Below are positions 51,794 to 59,886 of a stretch of 64,000 bases of DNA, in pieces. The notes beneath the pieces are model-generated. The model did no database searches. It saw only the letters and a list, made by a program, of their open reading frames with translations, and was not told the DNA's origin. Both the position numbers and the translations under genes were made by a program. Position 1 is the first letter of the stretch; each line of letters opens with the position of its first letter. Source of the stretch: UBA11098 sp041671525 (lineage in GTDB: Bacteria; Patescibacteriota; Minisyncoccia; Moranbacterales; UBA2206); assembly GCA_041671525.1 (NCBI GenBank), contig JBAZBJ010000007.1, forward strand, positions 4,385 to 68,384. Reading direction: 5' to 3'.

Positions 51794-52345
51794 TTATGAT
51801 GGTCTCCGCACGACCATTTGCTGGCCGTAGGGATAAATATTTTTTAGGTTCTCGAGTTTTTTGAGCGGCCAATAGATCAAAACAAACAGCAGAGTGTTGC
51901 TCAGCATTTTTCCGACCAGTTCCAGACTGAGAATCGGAAAGCCGGTACTGGCGATTTTTTCCACGTTCAGAAATATTTTCATCAAGACCGACACTGCGAC
52001 GTCATTGACGATCGTGCCCGCCAAAACCAAAGCTAGTAGCGTAAAAAACTTCACATTTGACTGCGTCACGAAAAACCTTTGCGCTAAAAAATTAATCAGC
52101 AGACTCACCGCTACAAACGAAAGCACGTTAACGCCAACCGGAAAAAACGAAAACAAATCCAGCAAAAATCCACCCAGAAGCGCCATCTTCCAGGCCGCGG
52201 GAAAGCCTCGCTTGACCGTGAAAAAAATTACCACCAGCAAAACCAGATCCGGGATCCGGCGCGCATTGAAAAAAAGTGGCAGCGCGGAAACTTGCAAAAT
52301 GACCAACAAAAACAGCAAAGCGAAAATGGCAAATTTTTTGTACAT
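51794..52345 (-). CDS. mreD: Rod shape-determining protein MreD
   Basis: The roughly 183-residue membrane protein has five to six helices and the pattern PDLVLLVVIFFTVKRGF, GGFLLDLFSFFPVGVNVLSF typical of MreD. An ATG at 52357 is inside a palindromic repeat (TGTCATTCC family), so I take the next, 52345. It lies between mreC and PBP2, as expected for the mre operon. Confidence 0.88.
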   Translation of the reverse strand: MYKKFAIFALLFLLVILQVSALPLFFNARRIPDLVLLVVIFFTVKRGFPAAWKMALLGGFLLDLFSFFPVGVNVLSFVAVSLLINFLAQRFFVTQSNVKFFTLLALVLAGTIVNDVAVSVLMKIFLNVEKIASTGFPILSLELVGKMLSNTLLFVLIYWPLKKLENLKNIYPYGQQMVVRRPS

Positions 52346-52351
52346 CAATTT

Positions 52352-52430
52352 TGTCATTCCGGACCTGCCTGCCGGTAGGCAGGCTTGATCCGGAATCTAA
52401 TTAGTTCCTGAAACAAGTTCAGGATGATCC
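52352..52430. repeat. Interspersed TGTCATTCC-type repeat, copy 5, with CCTGCCTGCCGG insert
   Basis: TGTCATTCCGG at the left, CAAGTTCAGGATGATCC at the right; the left hairpin is enlarged by CCTGCCTGCCGGTAGGCAGG, a palindrome common in CPR genomes. The repeat touches the mreD start and the mreC stop. Confidence 0.8.
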
Positions 52431-52440
52431 GCATGGCGGA

Positions 52441-53247
52441 TCAATTTTTGATTACGAAAACCACGTCAATTTTCGAATATTTGATCCGGGGCACGACGAT
52501 GGCCTGCTGGAACAGTTTGTCGCCGGTCAGGCGGACTTCCTGAATTTTTCCCACTAGCAGTCCCCGCGGAATGTCGCTCCCCAGACCCGAAGTCACCACC
52601 GTATCGCCCGCGCTCAGCGCGTCTTGCTGGGAAACCATATCCATCACTACTCCCAGGCCATATTCGCCCCGCAAAACCCCTTTGGATTGGGTTTCACTAT
52701 CCACCACATTAACCACACTGGTCGAATCCGAGAGCAAGGTTATTTTAGCCGAATGAGCGGTAACTTCCGTCACCTTACCGATCAGAATGCCCTCGGACAC
52801 AATGGCCGGCATATCAATATTGACGCCGTCCGCAGTGCCTTTGTTAATCATGAGCCAGCTGTCCAGCCTTTGCGGATCCTGGCCGATCACAAACCCGGCC
52901 GCCAGATCAAATTTTTGCCGGGGCGCCAGATTTATTTGCTCGCGCAGTGACGCATTCTCCTTTTTTTCGTCCTGCAAAAGCGCGATTTGCGTCGCCAGCT
53001 CGTTGTTCTCCCGGATCAGGTTTTCATTTTCTTCTTTCAATTCCCCGATTGAGCGCAAAAATTCACCGGTGCCGGTGATGGTGCTGCTCAGCAGATAAAA
53101 AGTTTTTTGGAAGGGATAAGCCATCTCCAAAAAAATTCCCCGCACCGGATTAAACAACCCACGTGGATTAATAAAAATTAGCAGAAGGCAGATAACCGCT
53201 ACTGCTAAAAATTTAATTAGATTCGGAGTCAGATATTTTTGTGGCAT
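52441..53247 (-). CDS. mreC: Rod shape-determining protein MreC
   Basis: The 268-residue protein has one N-terminal membrane helix (about 8-27), a coiled coil (about 62-105) and the MreC beta domains with VIGQDPQRLDSWLMINKGTADGV and GLGSDIPRGLLVGKI. It lies outside the membrane and links MreB/MreD to wall enzymes. Usual length. Confidence 0.93.
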   Translation of the reverse strand: MPQKYLTPNLIKFLAVAVICLLLIFINPRGLFNPVRGIFLEMAYPFQKTFYLLSSTITGTGEFLRSIGELKEENENLIRENNELATQIALLQDEKKENASLREQINLAPRQKFDLAAGFVIGQDPQRLDSWLMINKGTADGVNIDMPAIVSEGILIGKVTEVTAHSAKITLLSDSTSVVNVVDSETQSKGVLRGEYGLGVVMDMVSQQDALSAGDTVVTSGLGSDIPRGLLVGKIQEVRLTGDKLFQQAIVVPRIKYSKIDVVFVIKN

Positions 53248-53258
53248 AAAAATTTTAT

Positions 53259-53404
53259 GTCATTGCGAGGGAGTTTCGCCGCGAAACGACCGTGGCAATC
53301 CCGAATTTTAATTCACTGTATCTTATATTATATTTCGTGAGTCATCGCACGAGATTGCCGCGCTCCGTATCGGCTTAATCGCCGATACTACGCTCGCAAT
53401 GACA
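53259..53404. repeat. Long TGTCATTGCGAG-type hairpin repeat, copy 6
   Basis: About 146 bases between mreB and mreC. TGTCATTGCGAG at the left faces CTCGCAATGACA at the right, each with a nested hairpin (GCCGCGAAACG; ATCGGCTTAATCGCCGAT). A longer relative of the copies at 10587 and 24252. Confidence 0.8.
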
Positions 53405-53414
53405 GAGACACCAA

Positions 53415-54497
53415 CTAGATAAAAGATTTGTCGTGTTGATTTTCCAGCAGGACGTCTTTGAGTGTTTCAATATCCTCCAAAACAATTCCGCAACCGCGCA
53501 CCACGGCCGTCAGAGGGTCTTCCATCATGCGCACCGGCATTTCCGTCTGATCAGCCACCAAGCGATCCAACCCCCGGATCAAGCTGCCACCACCCGCCAA
53601 AATAATCCCGCGCTGCATGATGTCCGCCAAAAGCTCCGGCGGCGTCTCTTCAATGGTGGTTTTGATGTTGTTCACAATGATCCGGATCGAGCGCGAAAGC
53701 GCCGCGCGTACTTGCTCATCATTAATCATCACTTCCTTCGGCAGGCCTGAAACCAGATCGCGCCCGCGCACCGGCATCTGCATTTTTTCCTTTTGCGGAC
53801 AAGCACTGCCGATGGCAATCTTGGCGTCTTCCGCCGTTTTCTCACCGATCAACAGATTGAATTCGTCCCGACAATAGCGGATGATATCCTCGTTCATTTC
53901 ATCGCCGGCGATGCGCAAATTGCGCGAAGCCACCACACCCCCCAAAGAAATAACCGCGATGTCGGTGGTGCCACCGCCGATATCCACCACCATATTGCCG
54001 GCCGCGTCCTGCACCGGCAGACGCGCGCCAATCGCGGCCGCCATCGGCTCGTCGATCAAATACGCCACGCGCGCACCCGCGTTCATCGCCGCATCGATTA
54101 CCGCTCTTTTTTCCACTTCCGTCACGTCCGATGGAATCCCGATGATCACGCGCGGCCGCGGAAACAAAGTAAAACTGTCACGATGCACCTTATCGATAAA
54201 ATATTTGAGCATTTGTTCGGTCACTTCAAAATCACTCACTACGCCGTCCACCAAAGGCCGTGTGGCCACGATGTGCCCCGGAGTTTTGCCGACCATCTTC
54301 TTGGCCTCCTTGCCAATGGCCAAAACTTGACCGGTCTTCTTGTTGATCGCCACTACCGATGGCTCATTAATGACAATCCCCTTGCCTTTGACATAGACCA
54401 ACGTGTTGGCCGTACCCAGATCAATGCCGATATCCTTTGAAAACCGGCCGAAAAAACCGCTGGTTATTTCCTTGAAAATGTTATTAAATTTCTTCAT
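53415..54497 (-). CDS. mreB: Rod shape-determining actin MreB
   Basis: The 360-residue actin-fold ATPase has DIGIDLGTANTLVYVKGKG (phosphate 1), GNMVVDIGGGTTDIAVISLGG (phosphate 2) and LAGGGSLIRGLD (adenosine site). It forms filaments under the membrane that guide wall growth. Its first 20 residues are longer than usual. It is transcribed from its own promoter at 54610-54638 and starts the mreBCD-mrdA run. Confidence 0.97.
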   Translation of the reverse strand: MKKFNNIFKEITSGFFGRFSKDIGIDLGTANTLVYVKGKGIVINEPSVVAINKKTGQVLAIGKEAKKMVGKTPGHIVATRPLVDGVVSDFEVTEQMLKYFIDKVHRDSFTLFPRPRVIIGIPSDVTEVEKRAVIDAAMNAGARVAYLIDEPMAAAIGARLPVQDAAGNMVVDIGGGTTDIAVISLGGVVASRNLRIAGDEMNEDIIRYCRDEFNLLIGEKTAEDAKIAIGSACPQKEKMQMPVRGRDLVSGLPKEVMINDEQVRAALSRSIRIIVNNIKTTIEETPPELLADIMQRGIILAGGGSLIRGLDRLVADQTEMPVRMMEDPLTAVVRGCGIVLEDIETLKDVLLENQHDKSFI

Positions 54498-54609
54498 TAT
54501 TTTGAAAAATCAAAAAACAATACATCCGTCAGAATGTCTGTAATTCCTTAAATTAATTTTTATTTTTCGCCCATTTATACCGCTCTAACGGCACTTAAAA
54601 GCTTCACCT

Positions 54610-54638
54610 ATTATAACTTATTTGACGCCCCGAGTCAA
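54610..54638 (-). promoter_or_regulatory. Promoter of mreB
   Basis: TTGACT, 17-bp spacer, TATAAT on the minus strand, followed by a leader of about 105 bases. Confidence 0.75.
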
Positions 54639-54646
54639 AATCACGC

Positions 54647-54670
54647 AAAAAGTCGCCCCTCGGCGACTTT
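54647..54670 (-). terminator. Terminator after rseP
   Basis: AAGTCGCC-CCTC-GGCGACTT with five T on the minus strand. Confidence 0.85.
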
Positions 54671-54693
54671 CAGACTGGTCATTGAGGCGATTC

Positions 54694-55803
54694 TTATTTC
54701 ATAAAGACCTCCCGCACTGTGATGAAAACCATGAGCATGATCAGCAGAATGAAACCGATCGTGTGCAGCAACTGTTCGGTTTTTTGCTGAACCGGGCGGC
54801 CTTTGATTTTTTCGATTAAAATAAACAGGATGCGTCCGCCGTCCAGCGCTGGGATCGGCAAAGCGTTGATGATACCCAGGTTGATGCTCAAAATTGAGGT
54901 AAACAGGATGGTCGGCACCAGCCCAAATTGCACGGCCTGACCGGTCAACTTGAAAATCCCAACCGGACCAGCCACTTCGATGCCGGCCGCCTGCCCCAGG
55001 AGCAAATTTTTCACAACTATGAAGAGCGTAAACAATGTTAGTCCGATGAGATAAATCACACCCAGAAATCCTTTCCAGATCGCGTCATACCAGACATAAT
55101 TTTTTATCCCGCCGCCAAACGCAATCCCGATCGGACCTTGTCCTTCCGGCACGTCCACGCGCGGCGTCAGCTTGAAATCCAAACTCTGGCCGTTGCGCTC
55201 AATGTTCAAAACTATCTCCTGACCTTTTTTAGCATTAATATAGGCCAAAAAATCATTTTCATTTTTCACCTGTACTGCTCCTTGGTCGCTGATAATCTGA
55301 TCACCCACTTTCAGCCCAGCACGCTCAGCCGGAGAATCCGGTGAAACCTGAGAGACAACAATTTCCGAATTTGGATCGATGATGTTGGCAAATTCATGTG
55401 GCACACCGATCATCAAGGCGATAGCGATCAAGAACCAGGCAAAAATAAAATTCATGATCACGCCCGCAGCCAAAACTTTGATCCGAGGCCAAGCGCCTTT
55501 CGCGGCAAAACTATCCGCGTCCCCTTTGTTGTCACCGCCCTCACCCTTGATGCGCACAAAGCCGCCCAGTGGGATCCAGTTCATCGAATACAAGGTGTTT
55601 TTGGAAGTGACCTCCCGATTGCCGGGAATAAACTTCCACTTGCCGGTCTTTTCATCCTTCAGAAAACCAAAAGCGCGTGGCGGAAAACCAAAACCAAATT
55701 CCTCCGCCTTGATCCCATTGCGGCGTGCGGTCACAAAATGCCCCAACTCATGGACAAAAATCAGCAGACCCAGAATAATGATAAAAACAATAGTTGTTAG
55801 CAT
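54694..55803 (-). CDS. rseP: Site-2 membrane metalloprotease RseP
   Basis: The 369-residue protein has HELGHF (zinc HExxH) in its first membrane helix, a PDZ domain (about 130-215, GLKVGDQIISDQGAV) and a late NALPIPALDGGRILF with the LDG motif. It cuts membrane-spanning anti-sigma factors or leftover signal peptides inside the membrane. Substrate unknown here. It is followed after 8 bases by frr in the reading direction, that is frr is upstream. Confidence 0.95.
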   Translation of the reverse strand: MLTTIVFIIILGLLIFVHELGHFVTARRNGIKAEEFGFGFPPRAFGFLKDEKTGKWKFIPGNREVTSKNTLYSMNWIPLGGFVRIKGEGGDNKGDADSFAAKGAWPRIKVLAAGVIMNFIFAWFLIAIALMIGVPHEFANIIDPNSEIVVSQVSPDSPAERAGLKVGDQIISDQGAVQVKNENDFLAYINAKKGQEIVLNIERNGQSLDFKLTPRVDVPEGQGPIGIAFGGGIKNYVWYDAIWKGFLGVIYLIGLTLFTLFIVVKNLLLGQAAGIEVAGPVGIFKLTGQAVQFGLVPTILFTSILSINLGIINALPIPALDGGRILFILIEKIKGRPVQQKTEQLLHTIGFILLIMLMVFITVREVFMK

Positions 55804-55811
55804 AAATAATC

Positions 55812-56369
55812 TTAAACAGTTAAAATTTCTTCTTCTTTCTTCTTCCGCACGTCTTCAATTTTAGCGTTGTAGGTGTCCACCACCTCCTGCAACTTGTCCT
55901 TGCCGGTAAATTTATCATCCTCACCGATCGTGCCGGTCTTTTCCATGTTTTGAATTTCTTCCCAAATCTCCTCACGCTGCTTGCGAATAGCAATTCTGCC
56001 TTCTTCCGCTTTTTGATTCAGGACTTTCACCAGCTCTTTGCGGCGTTCTTCAGTCAAGGCCGGCAGGTTGACGCGCACGACTTGCCCGTCGTTGTTTGGA
56101 TTCAGATTCAATTGTGATTCCCGGATCGCTTTTTCAATGGCCGCCAGCTGGCTTTTGTCCCACGGAGAAATCATAATGGTGCGTGGTTCCGGAATGGTGA
56201 TGCTCGCCACCTGCTTCAAGGGCGATTTGGCACCGTAATAATCCACCATCAAATTGTCCACCAAAGAAGTTGTCGCCCGTCCGGTTCGGAGCTGATTCAA
56301 TTCTTCCTTGAAATACTCGATCGATTTTTCGAATTCCGGTTTTTTGTTGTCGATTAATTCTTGATACAT
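55812..56369 (-). CDS. frr: Ribosome recycling factor
   Basis: The 185-residue protein has the family's motifs: FKEELNQLRTGRATTSLVDN, SPWDKSQLAAIEKAIRESQLNLNP and NLPALTEERRKELVK. It splits post-termination ribosomes together with EF-G. Standard length and no odd residues. It may be co-transcribed with rseP, which follows after 8 bases. Confidence 0.97.
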   Translation of the reverse strand: MYQELIDNKKPEFEKSIEYFKEELNQLRTGRATTSLVDNLMVDYYGAKSPLKQVASITIPEPRTIMISPWDKSQLAAIEKAIRESQLNLNPNNDGQVVRVNLPALTEERRKELVKVLNQKAEEGRIAIRKQREEIWEEIQNMEKTGTIGEDDKFTGKDKLQEVVDTYNAKIEDVRKKKEEEILTV

Positions 56370-56382
56370 AAATTAAATTTGC

Positions 56383-56490
56383 AATTTTCAATTTACAATT
56401 TTCATTGAATTTTCAATTACTAAATTTTAAAAATTTGATAATTGATCATTGTGAACTTATTGTAAATTGATAATTGATTATTGAAAATTA
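56383..56490. repeat. TTGAAAATTG-type A+T-rich repeat
   Basis: Alternating words CAATTTTCAATTTAC, AATTGATAATTGA and TTGAAAATT fill the gap upstream of frr. Partial matches lie at 6580-6615. Short, low-complexity and palindromic. Confidence 0.65.
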
Positions 56491-57561
56491 CTTTGAGAAT
56501 CCTAAGTATAGTTGTGTCGGATCCAAATTGGAATATTTGATGACGTTCACATTTTTGGCAAGGTCGAATTGGAAGGTGGACCAATTGACTCCCCCATCCA
56601 CTGAGCGATAGGCGGCCTGCGCCGCACCATAGATCAATTCTTTTGAGTTGGCCGGATTAACGGCCAAGGTCTTGACCGGAAAATTTTGCGGATTATTCAG
56701 AATCTCAATTTTGCTCCAAGTTTTTCCCGCATCGCTGCTCTTGAGCATTCCCGCTCGCCCGACAGCATACAGCCAGCCACTGTTACTTGGGTCTGTTTCA
56801 ATTACCGTGACCTCTCTGATATTTTGGGATTTTTTATCTCGTTGGCTCTGACTGGATAAATCCTCAAACTTTTTCCCGCCGTCCTTGCTGCGGAAAATAA
56901 TTCCGCTCTGTGTCGCCATATATATAAGATTGCTATCCAGCCTGTCAATCGCGACTTTCAGCACGGGAGAGGAAGATGTATAAATGTTTTTCCATGACAC
57001 TCCGGTGTCAGTTGATTTGATGACCTGATTATCGCTGGTCGTCGCATAAATGATGTTGGGACTTCTCTTGTCGATCACCAAAGAAATCACCAGCGGGCCA
57101 TTGGCCGGAGTTGTGTATATTTCCACCCAATTTTCGCCCGAATCCGTGCTTTTGAAAATCTTGCCGCGTTTCTGCCAGACACCACTGGCATAGATGATCC
57201 GGCCGTCTTTGGGATCGATGTCCAAGCCATACACTTTTTCCGATTGAAAATTCAGATAACTCCAGTCCTGTCCGCCATTGTCGGTCTTCAAAATTCCCGC
57301 CCCCTTGAGCCCGACAAACACATTTTTGGCGTCAAACGGATTGACCGCCAAGCTAAGCACATCCACTTTGGAAATATCCACCTTCTGATTTAGCGGAAAA
57401 TTGTTGATCCAAGTCTTGCCCGCGTCCGTCGAGGTCCAGAGACTATTGTTGGGATTTGGCGGCGGTGGTGGCGTGTTCGCCGGCGCAGCTGGCGTCAAAG
57501 AACAACCCGCCAGAACCATGGGGGCTAAAATTAATACTGCTAAGAATAGATACTTTCTCAT
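56488..57561 (-). CDS. Asp-box propeller lipoprotein (YCF48-like)
   Basis: A 357-residue protein with a lipoprotein signal ending VLAGCSL, a Pro-rich linker and a beta-propeller with repeats STDAGKTWI, TDNGGQDWSYL, STDSGENWVEI, STDTGVSWKNI and SVDGGVNWSTF, one per blade. It is anchored outside the membrane and probably binds proteins or sugars. TATAAT lies 6 bases before ATG 57561, so the start is set by a leaderless layout. It is a second propeller beside the one at 30557. Confidence 0.85.
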   Translation of the reverse strand: MRKYLFLAVLILAPMVLAGCSLTPAAPANTPPPPPNPNNSLWTSTDAGKTWINNFPLNQKVDISKVDVLSLAVNPFDAKNVFVGLKGAGILKTDNGGQDWSYLNFQSEKVYGLDIDPKDGRIIYASGVWQKRGKIFKSTDSGENWVEIYTTPANGPLVISLVIDKRSPNIIYATTSDNQVIKSTDTGVSWKNIYTSSSPVLKVAIDRLDSNLIYMATQSGIIFRSKDGGKKFEDLSSQSQRDKKSQNIREVTVIETDPSNSGWLYAVGRAGMLKSSDAGKTWSKIEILNNPQNFPVKTLAVNPANSKELIYGAAQAAYRSVDGGVNWSTFQFDLAKNVNVIKYSNLDPTQLYLGFSK

Positions 57562-57613
57562 AAGGAAATTATAGCATAAAAACAAAAAATCCCAATATGG
57601 GATTTCTATCTAG

Positions 57614-57687
57614 TGGGTCGTGGAGGATTCGAACCTCCGACCGTTTGCTTAAAAGGCAACTGCTCTACCAGGCTGAGCTAACGACCC
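57614..57687 (-). tRNA. tRNA-Lys (anticodon UUU)
   Basis: A 74-base cloverleaf: acceptor GGGTCGT/ACGACCC with discriminator A, anticodon stem GTTGC/GCAAA with one mismatch at the base, loop CTTTTAA, T-arm GGAGG-TTCGAAT-CCTCC. CCA is not encoded. Confidence 0.95.
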
Positions 57688-57758
57688 AAAATTGTTAATA
57701 AAAAAATAGCCAACTTAACAGCCTTGCCATTATAGCATTATACCGAAATCAGTCAATA

Positions 57759-58259
57759 CTAATGATTGATCTTCTTATAGATAAAAAACATATAGGCTAG
57801 CGGCGCGACCATCCAGACGAGCGGCGCCCAGCCGGTGACCAAATAGGTATAGGCATCGCTGGAAATGTAGCCCAAAGCGACTTTGGCCGGCGTATAGGAA
57901 AAGATGATACTCAGCACTAAAATTATTTCCAGAAAACTCATGGAAAAAACCCGGAACAAAAAACTCGATCCGGAACCAGACAACGAGATGTCAAAAAATC
58001 TTTTGTCCAAAATCGTCATCACCACCAGGATCCCCAGGAAAAGCAAAATTTGCTGATTATAGTCCGCGAAAGTTTTGGCCGGAATCACACTCACCACCGC
58101 AAACGCGACATAGATGTTGATCAGCACCGACATCAACTTGTGCTTGCCTAGGAGCATCCCATACACAAAACTCAACAGCGCCACAAAAATCAGCAGCATC
58201 ACGTTTTGCGACATGCTGGCCGAGAGGCCAAGATTGGAAAAAAGTAGGGTTATGTTCAT
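57759..58259 (-). CDS. Multi-helix membrane protein, unknown
   Basis: The 166-residue protein has about five membrane helices (near 18-37, 43-60, 68-85, 105-125 and 135-158) with few charged residues. The pattern slightly recalls CvpA/colicin-V-type proteins, but no diagnostic motif is seen. A TATAAT box lies about 30 bases upstream. Confidence 0.55.
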   Translation of the reverse strand: MNITLLFSNLGLSASMSQNVMLLIFVALLSFVYGMLLGKHKLMSVLINIYVAFAVVSVIPAKTFADYNQQILLFLGILVVMTILDKRFFDISLSGSGSSFLFRVFSMSFLEIILVLSIIFSYTPAKVALGYISSDAYTYLVTGWAPLVWMVAPLAYMFFIYKKINH

Positions 58260-58346
58260 TTTTTTTATTTATTTTTTACGCCTTTATTATAGCAAAAAAA
58301 GACAAAAACACAAAAACCACCCAAGCGGTTTTAAATTTCAAAAATA

Positions 58347-58522
58347 TTTCAGCCTACAAAATTTCCCCAGAATTCAAGTGAGCGAGCGTTAAAAAAGTTC
58401 CTTGATTCCGCCTCGGAAGCAGCCGGAACTTTTAGCTCGCGAATGCAGAATTCGTAGGAAATTTTGTCCGGCTGAGAGTTTCTTTTGTTACTTTTCTTTG
58501 CGGAAAAGAAAAGTAAGAGAAG
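58347..58522. repeat. Long structured repeat, copy 2
   Basis: Partner of 49722-49895: ACAAAATTTCC faces GGAAATTTTGT, core GCGTTAAAAAAGTTCC faces GGAACTTTTAGC, and the tail hairpin TTACTTTTCTT / AAGAAAAGTAA follows. It ends at the dnaJ stop codon, as copy 1 ends at the PBP2 stop. Confidence 0.75.
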
Positions 58523-59626
58523 TTAGATGCCTTGGTTTTTTAATTTCTCAATCAAGTCCTTTTGCTCCCGGCTCAGACTCTTGGGCGTCTCAATGATGAC
58601 TGTGACCAGCTGATTGCCGCGGCCGCGACCTTGCAGTTCCGGCACGCCTTTTTCTTTGATGCGGAAGATCTCCCCGGATTTTGTGCCGGCCGGAATTTTC
58701 AAGACTAATTTACCTTCCACGGTTTCTATTTCCACTTTGCCGCCCAAGACCGCCATGGAAAACGGAATTGCTTCAGTGCTCAAAATATCCTGACCTTTTC
58801 TCTGGAATCTCTTGTCGGGCTGCACGTGGATGTTGACATACAAATCGCCTGGCACCGAACCCCGCCCGCCCGCTTCGCCATGGCCTTGCAAAGAAATTGT
58901 CTGGCCATGTTGGATGCCGGCCGGCACTTTGATCTTAATAATTTCCTCTTCTTTAATTCTTCCATCTCCATGACATTTTGTGCACTTCTTGTTCGGCACT
59001 TCCCCCGCTCCATGACATTCCGGACACTCCACCACCTGCGCAAAATTTCCAAAGAAACTGCGCGCGGTTTTTTTGATCTGGCCAGAGCCATGACAAGTTG
59101 GACAAGTTTTTTCGCCGGCGCCCGGTTCGCCACCCTCTCCCTGACAACGCTCGCACACTACATTTTTATATAACTTGATGTCGCGTTCCGCGCCGGCAAC
59201 CATGTCGGCGAAACTGATTTCCAGATCCACCTGGATGTCTTGGCCTTGCGGCCGCCGCCGCGTCCGCGTTCCGCCCCCGCCAAAAATATCGGAAAAAATA
59301 TCCTCAAAACCGCCGCCGCCAAATTCAAAATTGAAATCTTGACCGCCTTGGCCGCCAAAGCCCTGAAAACCGGAAAAATCAAAACCACCGGCGCCTTGAC
59401 CCCCACCGCCAGCCTGATTGAAGGTTTGCCCGAATTGGTCATATTGCGACCGCTTGGATTTGTCCGACAGCACCTGATAGGCTTCGTTCAATTCCTTGAA
59501 TTTTGCCTCATCCCCGCCGGATTTGTCCGGATGATATTTATGCGCTTGTTTCCGGTACGCCTTCTTGATTTCATCATCCGTCGCGCCTTTGGACACGCCT
59601 AGTATTTTATAATAGTCTCCTGCCAT
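58523..59626 (-). CDS. dnaJ: Chaperone DnaJ
   Basis: The 367-residue protein has an N-terminal J domain (AYRKQAHKYHPDKSG with HPD), a Gly-rich/FGGQGG linker, four zinc-finger motifs CxxCxGxG (CERCQGEG, CPTCHGSG, CPECHGAG, CTKCHGDG) and C-terminal substrate domains. It drives ATP hydrolysis by DnaK. dnaK, grpE and hrcA are not adjacent, yet a CIRCE operator lies 132 bases upstream, so it seems to be a separate HrcA-controlled unit. Confidence 0.96.
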   Translation of the reverse strand: MAGDYYKILGVSKGATDDEIKKAYRKQAHKYHPDKSGGDEAKFKELNEAYQVLSDKSKRSQYDQFGQTFNQAGGGGQGAGGFDFSGFQGFGGQGGQDFNFEFGGGGFEDIFSDIFGGGGTRTRRRPQGQDIQVDLEISFADMVAGAERDIKLYKNVVCERCQGEGGEPGAGEKTCPTCHGSGQIKKTARSFFGNFAQVVECPECHGAGEVPNKKCTKCHGDGRIKEEEIIKIKVPAGIQHGQTISLQGHGEAGGRGSVPGDLYVNIHVQPDKRFQRKGQDILSTEAIPFSMAVLGGKVEIETVEGKLVLKIPAGTKSGEIFRIKEKGVPELQGRGRGNQLVTVIIETPKSLSREQKDLIEKLKNQGI

Positions 59627-59659
59627 TTATTTATGCTCTCCAACTACAAATTACAAATC

Positions 59660-59709
59660 CGATACAAATTTACAAATTCGTATATTCGTACTTATTCGTA
59701 ATTCGTAGG
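59660..59709. repeat. ATTCGTAATTCGTAC short-word repeat, copy 2
   Basis: CAAATTCGTATATTCGTAC and TATTCGTAATTCGTAG words, matching 11913-11959. It lies between the CIRCE element and dnaJ. Confidence 0.75.
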
Positions 59710-59757
59710 GAAAGAGGTTCTACAACCACCTCAGGATTATACAACCATTCACAAAAA

Positions 59758-59784
59758 TTAGCAATCCCCACCTGAGAGTGCTAA
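59758..59784 (-). promoter_or_regulatory. CIRCE operator (HrcA box)
   Basis: TTAGCAATC-N9-GAGTGCTAA. The consensus is TTAGCACTC-N9-GAGTGCTAA, so there is one mismatch and the spacer is exact. It lies upstream of dnaJ on the minus strand and should bind the heat-shock repressor HrcA. Confidence 0.85.
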
Positions 59785-59792
59785 TTAAAAAA

Positions 59793-59886
59793 CTCGCGAA
59801 TTATAAGCCAATTAGAGCCAATGCAGGCGAATAAATCCTTTGAAAATTAGCGATAATTCGCCAAAATTTGTTTACATTCGCGAGTC
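59793..59886. repeat. ACTCGCGAAT inverted repeat
   Basis: ACTCGCGAAT at the left faces ATTCGCGAGT at the right; inner words GCGAATTAT / ATAATTCGC also pair. It occupies the gap between the CIRCE element and the gene at 59885 and touches its stop codon. Confidence 0.7.
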
